This document shows positions 1-4,958 of a DNA stretch of 7,043 nucleotides, piece by piece (position 1 is the stretch's first letter; the number at the start of each line of letters is the position of its first letter). The notes beneath the pieces are model-generated. The model worked only from the letters and a program-made list of their open reading frames with translations. It searched no databases and was not told the DNA's origin. Source of the DNA: Planctomycetota bacterium (GTDB lineage Bacteria > Planctomycetota > UBA1135 > UBA2386); contig CANGSN010000158.1 in assembly GCA_947455805.1 (NCBI GenBank), forward strand, positions 1 to 7,043, read 5' to 3'. The translations under genes were made by a program, and so were the position numbers.

Positions 1-1320
1 CCGACGCGCGACTTCCTGCTGCCGATCCGCACCCACCTGGCGGCCGGCTTCGCGCCGCGGCCGAACGGTGCCGTGCCGCTCTACGTCGGGACCGGCAACG
101 AACTGCGCGCGCTCGACCCGACCGCCAGGGGCAACGACAAGGCGCCGCTGTTCGCGCTCGCCTACGAGTACCTCGACCACCTGATCCTCTGCGGCGACAC
201 GCTGGTCGTGCCCGACCTCGGCCGCGTGCATGCGCTCGACGCCCGCAGCGGGGCGCCGCGCTGGGAGCTGCCGAATCCGCGCGCGCGCACGTTCGAGAGC
301 CTCGGCCTCGTCGACGGCGTGCTGCAGCTGCTGGTGCAGCCGCGCTCCGGCGGCGGCGGCAACGAACTGTGGGGCGTCGAACCGCTGAGCGGCGCGGTCC
401 TGTTCCGGCGCGCCTTCGCCGCCGAGCACCTGCACCCGAAGGTCGCCGGCGGCAGCGTGCTGCGCATGCTGTTCACCGCCGAGGGTGCCGTGCAGGTCGA
501 ACGGCTGGAGCCGCTGACCGGCCTGCCGCGGAGCACCTGGAACCTGGCCGCCGGCTCGCTGCAGAACCTGCTGCAGATGAGCCAAGACAGCATCGCCGCG
601 CGCCAGTACCCGATCGGCCTGTGCGCCGACGCCCGCACGCTCTACCTGCCGATCGAACCGCCCGGCGAAGGCGCCCCCGCGGTCGTCGCCGTCGACACCG
701 CCGGAACCACGCGCTGGCGCTGGGAGGGCCGCGCCCGCACCACGCTCGGCATGCTCGCCAGCACCCCGACGCACCTCGTCGTGGTCGAGCTGTCGGAGCG
801 CGATAGCAGCCGCCTGCTGCTGCTGGACGGCGAGAGCGGCAAGGCGACGCGCGAGGTCGACCTCGGCGCCGACGCCACCGTGCTGAACTGGGAACGCGCC
901 TGGCTGGCGACGCCGGCCCCGCCCGTGGTCGCGGTCGAGTCGTTCGTCGACACCGCGCGCCGCCAACGCCAGCTGGTCTGCTACGGCACCGCCGCCGACG
1001 GTGCGACCTTCGCCGTGCCGCTCGCCAGCGAAGATGGCGAGGTCATCCTGGCGCCGCAGTTCGGCGCCGACTTCCTGACCTTCGCGACGCGCCCACGCCG
1101 CGGTGCTGGCAGCGTGCGCCTCTACGCGCTCCGACTGGCCGACCGCACCGGGCTGTTCCCCGACGGCCGCAAGTTCCGCCGCATCGACCTCAGCGGCAAC
1201 CGGGATGGGATGGCCGCCTTCGGCCCCTACACTGTGCTGACCGGCACGCAGGGCCTGCTGCTGGTCGGTTCGGCGGCCGCCCTGGCCGCCACACCCACGC
1301 CAACCGACGGAGGCAAATGA
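1..1320 (+). CDS. PQQ-like beta-propeller repeat protein, C-terminal part (5' end outside window)
   Basis: This is the C-terminal 439 residues of a beta-propeller protein of the PQQ-binding-like / BamB-like repeat class. The frame is open from base 1 and almost every codon ends in G or C from the first codon onward. The in-frame GTG at 73 has no Shine-Dalgarno and is most likely an internal valine, so the true start lies upstream. Blade-type strand motifs recur: ALDARSGAPRW (fits the quinoprotein consensus AxDxxTGxxxW, with Ser for Thr), then VEPLSGAVLF, LEPLTGLPRSTW, VAVDTAGTTRWRW, LLDGESGKATREVDLG and YALRLADRTGLF, roughly at residues 76-387 of the fragment. Only the first motif is close to canonical, so PQQ binding is doubtful; such domains usually serve as protein-interaction scaffolds. 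The chain ends in a short Ala/Thr/Pro tail. Its stop overlaps the next start (ATGA), indicating co-translation with the toroid protein. Full length, signal peptide and any N-terminal domain cannot be seen. Confidence 0.85.
   Translation, partial: PTRDFLLPIRTHLAAGFAPRPNGAVPLYVGTGNELRALDPTARGNDKAPLFALAYEYLDHLILCGDTLVVPDLGRVHALDARSGAPRWELPNPRARTFESLGLVDGVLQLLVQPRSGGGGNELWGVEPLSGAVLFRRAFAAEHLHPKVAGGSVLRMLFTAEGAVQVERLEPLTGLPRSTWNLAAGSLQNLLQMSQDSIAARQYPIGLCADARTLYLPIEPPGEGAPAVVAVDTAGTTRWRWEGRARTTLGMLASTPTHLVVVELSERDSSRLLLLDGESGKATREVDLGADATVLNWERAWLATPAPPVVAVESFVDTARRQRQLVCYGTAADGATFAVPLASEDGEVILAPQFGADFLTFATRPRRGAGSVRLYALRLADRTGLFPDGRKFRRIDLSGNRDGMAAFGPYTVLTGTQGLLLVGSAAALAATPTPTDGGK
1309..1313 (+). 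promoter_or_regulatory. Shine-Dalgarno GGAGG for gene 2
   Basis: GGAGG lies inside the last codons of the propeller gene. It is 3 bases before the ATG at 1317 and 6 bases before a second, in-frame ATG at 1320. The spacing favours initiation at 1320, which would shorten the product by one Met; the annotated start keeps the first ATG. Either choice overlaps the upstream stop, so ribosomes ending gene 1 can restart here. Confidence 0.7.
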
Positions 1321-1415
1321 TGAACCTGCTCCTCGATCGACCGCTGTGTGCGTCGTTCCGTCCGCTGCTGGCCGCATTCGGCGCGCTGTGCTGGCTGCTC
1401 GGCGGGGCCCTGGCG
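1317..1415 (+). other. Signal peptide of the toroid protein
   Basis: Residues 1-33 show a short N-region with Arg at 8 and 15, a hydrophobic stretch (LLAAFGALCWLLGG) and an ALA signal peptidase I site before Gln34. Cys25 does not sit in a lipobox, so a lipoprotein is not supported. The cleavage site is read by eye. Confidence 0.75.
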
Positions 1416-2471
1416 CAGGAACCGATCCGGCGCGGCACCGCCAACGACACCCTGATCGACGAGCCGCTGCGCCAGTCGGTCGCGCGTGGCCTCGAGTGGC
1501 TCGCCGCCCACCAGCACAAGGACGGCTACTGGGCCGAACTGGTCGGCTACAAGCTGAACAACGGCTACGAGACCACCGACGACCGGCCGCTGCCGCACGT
1601 CGGCGTCACCGCGCTGGCGCTGATGAGCTTCCTCGCCGGCGGCCACCTGCCGGACCGCGGCAAGTACGGCGACGTGCTCGACCGCGGCATCGACTACATC
1701 CTCAGCTGCGCGCAGGACGACGGGCAGATCACGCAGAACGGCACGCGCATGTACAGCCATGCGTTCGCCACGCTGTTCCTCGCCGAGGTCTACGGCATGG
1801 TCGAGCGGCCCGACGTGAAGCGCGTGCTGCAGCGCAGCGTCGACCTGATCGTCGACTCGCAGAACGCCGAGGGCGGCTGGCGCTACCGCCCGTTCGCGCG
1901 CGAGTCCGACATGTCGATCACCGTCTGCCAGGTGCTGGCGCTGCGCTCGGCCCGCAATGTCGGCATCCACGTGCCGCTGACGACGATCAAGAACGCGCAG
2001 AACTACGTCTACCGGAGCGCCGTGCGCAGCAACGACCGCACCTACCGCTTCCGCGGCGGCTTCGGCGACGAAGGCGGCAGCTTCCGCTACCAGAACCGCG
2101 ACGCCACGCGCGCCACGCCGCCGCTGACCGCGGCCGGCATCACCACGCTCTACGCCGCCGGCGAATACGACAGCCCGATCATCCGCGACGCGCTCGACTA
2201 CCTCGACCGGCGCCTCGAGGGTTGGAGCGAGGAGAACGAGGGCCACTACTTCTTCTACTACGGGCACTACTATGCGGTGCAGGCCTACTACATCACCGGC
2301 GACCCGAAGTGGACGAAGTACTTCCGCACCATCAAAGCGTCGCTGCTGCGCCAGCAACGACGCGACGGCAGCTGGCAGTGCCACACGGGTCCCGGCGATG
2401 CCTTCGGCACCGCCGTCGCGACCCTGATCCTGCAGATCCCGCTGCAGTATCTGCCCATCTTCCAACGGTGA
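1317..2471 (+). CDS. Exported prenyltransferase/squalene-cyclase repeat (alpha/alpha-toroid) protein
   Basis: The 384-residue protein has a signal peptide (hydrophobic core about residues 17-33, likely cut after ALA33 before QEP) followed by an alpha/alpha-toroid of squalene-cyclase/prenyltransferase repeats. Repeat hallmarks are GLEWLAAHQHKDGYW (58-72), DYILSCAQDDGQ (126-136), LIVDSQNAEGGWRY (177-190) and LLRQQRRDGSW (343-353). An aromatic block HYFFYYGHYY (310-319) and the C-terminal YLPIFQR match a family I know from Planctomycetota, usually annotated as prenyltransferase/squalene oxidase repeat protein. At 198-202 the sequence is DMSIT where I would align the cyclase DXDDT motif, so the catalytic acid appears absent. 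The length (384) is well below hopene cyclases (about 630), consistent with a single toroid. Hopanoid synthesis is therefore unlikely; a periplasmic scaffold or binding role is an inference. The gene overlaps gene 1 by 4 bases and is followed 10 bases later by the DUF4175-like gene. Confidence 0.88.
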   Translation: MMNLLLDRPLCASFRPLLAAFGALCWLLGGALAQEPIRRGTANDTLIDEPLRQSVARGLEWLAAHQHKDGYWAELVGYKLNNGYETTDDRPLPHVGVTALALMSFLAGGHLPDRGKYGDVLDRGIDYILSCAQDDGQITQNGTRMYSHAFATLFLAEVYGMVERPDVKRVLQRSVDLIVDSQNAEGGWRYRPFARESDMSITVCQVLALRSARNVGIHVPLTTIKNAQNYVYRSAVRSNDRTYRFRGGFGDEGGSFRYQNRDATRATPPLTAAGITTLYAAGEYDSPIIRDALDYLDRRLEGWSEENEGHYFFYYGHYYAVQAYYITGDPKWTKYFRTIKASLLRQQRRDGSWQCHTGPGDAFGTAVATLILQIPLQYLPIFQR

Positions 2472-2481
2472 CCTGCCGCCC

Positions 2482-4848
2482 GTGAGCGATTCCCTCCCGA
2501 CCTCGAGCCCGAACGCCGACCCGGTCGCCGCTGTGCTGCGCCCGCTGCTGGCCCGCCAACTGCGGGCCCTGCGCGGCCGCTACCTGCGCCACGGCACCGC
2601 CCTGGTGCTCGCCGCCGTCGCCGCGGCCGTGCTGCTGTTCTTCGGTCTCGATCGCTGGCTCCTGCTGCCGCTGCCGATCCGCCTGCTGCACACCGCCGTC
2701 GTCGTCGCCATGTTCGGCTACGGCTTCGTGCGCTTCGTGCGCTACCCGCTGCAGAAGCGCCTCGACGACCTCGACGTCGCCGTCTGGTTCGAACGCTCGT
2801 TCCCCGACCTGCACCAGCGCGTCGTCTCGGCGGTGCAGCTGCACGGCGCCGACGGCGAGGCGCTCCGCAACCAGTCGCGGCCGATGATCGAGCAGATGGT
2901 CGCCGACACCGCCGCGGCGGTGCAGGCGCTGCCGCTCGAACGCATGTTCGATCCGCGGCCGGAGCGCCGGGTCTTCGCGGGCGCCGCGACCGGCCTGGCC
3001 CTGCTGCTCGGCGGCGCGCTGCTGGCTCCCGCCACCGCCAAGGCGTTCCTGCTGCGCCACCTCGGCCTCGCCGCCGAGTACCCGCGCGCGACCTCGCTGT
3101 TCCTCGAACTGCCGCCCGCCGGCGCCGACCTGCAGGTGACCCAGCGCGGCGACGAAGTCGAACTGGTGTTGCCGGCCGGGGCCGACCTGCACGTCGGCGT
3201 GCGCGTCGAAGGCACCGTGCCGAAGGACGGCGTCGAACTACGCGTCGCCCCGCTGCGCGATGGCCAGCGCGGCGACGTGCGCAGCGTGACGATGAGCCCG
3301 CGGCCGGGCGATCGCTTCCGCCACAGCTTCCGCCGGCTGGCCGGCAGCTTCACCTTCCACGCGCGCGGCGGCGACGATCCGGACGGCGACCTGCAGGTCA
3401 CCGTGCGCACCGTGCACCCGCCGCAGGTCGCCAACCTGCGGGCGTCGATCACGCCGCCCGCCTACACCGGCGCGCCGAAGCTGGAAACCAGCGGCGGTGC
3501 CATCGAGGCGCTGATCGGCAGCGACGTCGAACTGGTCGTCGCCGCCACCGCGGCGGTGAAGTCGGCGACGCTGGTGTTCCTCGAGAGCGGCAAGCGGCTG
3601 CCGCTGGTCGCCGACGCACCGCAGGACGACAGCGGCGTGCGCCTGCAACACCGCGTGCGCTTCCCGGTCGAGGCCTCGGACCGCTACCAGATCGAGCTGC
3701 TCGGCGAGAACGGCCTGCGCAATCCGAACCCCGGCACCTACCCGCTGTCGGCGCTGCAGGACTACGCGCCCGTCGGCCGCTGGCTGCTGCCCGAGGACGA
3801 AGGCCTGTCGCTGCTGCCGACCGCGCTGCTGTGCCTGCGCGTCGAAGGCCGCGACGACTTCGGCCTCGCCGCCGTCGACCTCGTCGTCGAACACGACGGC
3901 GCCCGCAGTGCGCCGCGTTCGCTGCTGCTGCCGGTCTCCCAGCAGCCCAACTTGCCGACGCCCGCGGATCGCGAACCCGCAACTGCCGCCCCTTCGACTG
4001 CGATCGTGCGCACCGAGCTGCTGGAGATGCGCGACCTGCTCGCTGGCGCTGCCGCCACCGAGAACGGCCTCGTGCTGCAGGTGTCGCTACGCGACAACAA
4101 GCAGCCGCAAGCCGGCGCGTCGGAGCTGCCGCGCCGCATCGTGCAGGTCGTCGACCCCGAACAGCTCGCGGCCGTCGTCGGCCGCTTGTTCCGCGGCCTG
4201 CGCGAAGAAGCCAGCACGGCCCTCGACGTGCAGCTCGACCGCCGCGCGCGCCTGGAGGAACTCGACGGTGAAGGCGCCTCGCTCGGCACGGCGGCCTTGC
4301 AGTCGCTGACCGGCATCGAGGTCGGCCAGGGGCGCGTGCTGTCGGCCGGCGAACGGCTGCACCGCGGACTGATGCGCGCGTTCGATCTCCACCTGTGGAA
4401 CCGGCTCGAGCCGAGCCAACACGCCGCCGCCGTGGTCGAACTCTACCGCGCCCACAGTGCGCAGCTGGTCGAGCCGCTGGCGCTCGACCCGACGTTCTAC
4501 CGCGGACTGGTGCAGAAGCGCGCCGCCGGCGAACTGGGTGCAATGGAGCGTTCGCTCGATCCGATCCTGGCGATGATCGACGCCGCGGATCGCCTGGTCG
4601 GCGAAGACGGCCCGGCGGTCGCGCGCGCGCTCGCCGAGCTGCAGGTCGCACAACCCGGCGCCGAATGGCAGGCCGCCCGCCAGCGGGCGATCGCCGGCCA
4701 GCAGCGCTGCGAAGCGCGGCTGAAGCTGCTGCTGGAGCGGCTCGAGGAGTGGAACGACTACCAGGATCTGGTCCAGGAAGTGCGCGGCCTGCGCGATCGC
4801 CAGCGCGACGTGCAGAATCGCACCCAAGAAGCGCGAGGGAAGAAATGA
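2482..4848 (+). CDS. DUF4175-like membrane protein with large extracytoplasmic region
   Basis: The 788-residue protein has an Arg-rich N-terminus (residues 20-37) and two hydrophobic helices (about 38-56 and 63-86). A loop containing DLDVAVWFERSFPDLHQRVV (97-116) follows, then a third helix (about 165-188). Positive-inside charges (RFVRYPLQKR after helix 2) place the N-terminus and this loop in the cytoplasm and the remaining about 600 residues in the periplasm. That part holds beta-rich, Ig-like segments: SLFLELPPAG (205-214), the family-type PPAYTG (325-330) and GRDDFGLAAVDLVVE (456-470). A Pro/Ala linker (about 487-506) and a charged helical C-terminus (about 680-788, with RLEEWNDYQDLVQEVRGL) follow. 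The pattern resembles DUF4175 (the TIGR02302-type proteins of alphaproteobacteria), function unknown, but those carry a Gln-rich helical tail that here is missing and is supplied by the next gene. The GTG start is the first start codon after the in-frame stop at 2425-2427. No good Shine-Dalgarno is present; only GGTGA at 2467-2471, too far away at 10 bases. Confidence 0.75.
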   Translation: MSDSLPTSSPNADPVAAVLRPLLARQLRALRGRYLRHGTALVLAAVAAAVLLFFGLDRWLLLPLPIRLLHTAVVVAMFGYGFVRFVRYPLQKRLDDLDVAVWFERSFPDLHQRVVSAVQLHGADGEALRNQSRPMIEQMVADTAAAVQALPLERMFDPRPERRVFAGAATGLALLLGGALLAPATAKAFLLRHLGLAAEYPRATSLFLELPPAGADLQVTQRGDEVELVLPAGADLHVGVRVEGTVPKDGVELRVAPLRDGQRGDVRSVTMSPRPGDRFRHSFRRLAGSFTFHARGGDDPDGDLQVTVRTVHPPQVANLRASITPPAYTGAPKLETSGGAIEALIGSDVELVVAATAAVKSATLVFLESGKRLPLVADAPQDDSGVRLQHRVRFPVEASDRYQIELLGENGLRNPNPGTYPLSALQDYAPVGRWLLPEDEGLSLLPTALLCLRVEGRDDFGLAAVDLVVEHDGARSAPRSLLLPVSQQPNLPTPADREPATAAPSTAIVRTELLEMRDLLAGAAATENGLVLQVSLRDNKQPQAGASELPRRIVQVVDPEQLAAVVGRLFRGLREEASTALDVQLDRRARLEELDGEGASLGTAALQSLTGIEVGQGRVLSAGERLHRGLMRAFDLHLWNRLEPSQHAAAVVELYRAHSAQLVEPLALDPTFYRGLVQKRAAGELGAMERSLDPILAMIDAADRLVGEDGPAVARALAELQVAQPGAEWQAARQRAIAGQQRCEARLKLLLERLEEWNDYQDLVQEVRGLRDRQRDVQNRTQEARGKK
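4835..4840 (+). promoter_or_regulatory. Shine-Dalgarno GAGGGA for gene 4
   Basis: GAGGGA lies within the last codons of the DUF4175-like gene. Its GAGG core (4835-4838) is 6 bases before the ATG at 4845, an ideal spacing. Together with the ATGA stop/start overlap it fixes the start of the coiled-coil gene and implies translational coupling with the upstream membrane protein. Confidence 0.7.
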
Positions 4849-4958
4849 GCCCGAAGCTGTCCCGCGTCGTGTTCGCCGCCGTCGTCGCCACCGCCCACGG
4901 CATGACGGCCCCAGCGTCTCTCGCTGTGGTTGGCGGCTTTGCGGCAGCGGCGAGCGCC
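4845..4958 (+). other. Signal peptide of the coiled-coil protein
   Basis: Residues 1-38: a basic N-region (PKLSR), an Ala/Val/Gly-rich core interrupted by a His-Gly-Met segment, and an ASA signal peptidase I site before Gln39. The core is long and weakly hydrophobic, so the exact cut is uncertain. Codons ending in T or A cluster here (4915-4946: tct, gct, gtt, ttt, gca), unlike the otherwise G/C-ending codons of the gene. Confidence 0.65.

Noticed and set aside
1..1320. PQQ-dependent dehydrogenase
   Set aside because: Only one near-canonical tryptophan docking motif is visible and no dehydrogenase active-site signature is seen in this fragment; a scaffold propeller fits better.
1227..2465. 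Minus-strand 412-codon frame opposite the toroid gene
   Set aside because: The sense frame carries a full signal peptide and family motifs; the antisense product is Val/Ala/Arg-rich without domains.
1317..2471. Hopene/squalene cyclase for hopanoid synthesis
   Set aside because: The protein is about 250 residues shorter than such cyclases, is exported, and lacks DXDD; only the repeat fold is shared.
2472..2481. Terminator or promoter between genes 2 and 3
   Set aside because: The gap is 10 bases, has no inverted repeat and no T-run, and is too short for a promoter.
1346..2485. Alternative + strand frame inside the toroid gene (379 codons)
   Set aside because: It is Arg/Ala/Pro-rich, the typical +1 shadow of a high-GC gene, and lacks motifs.
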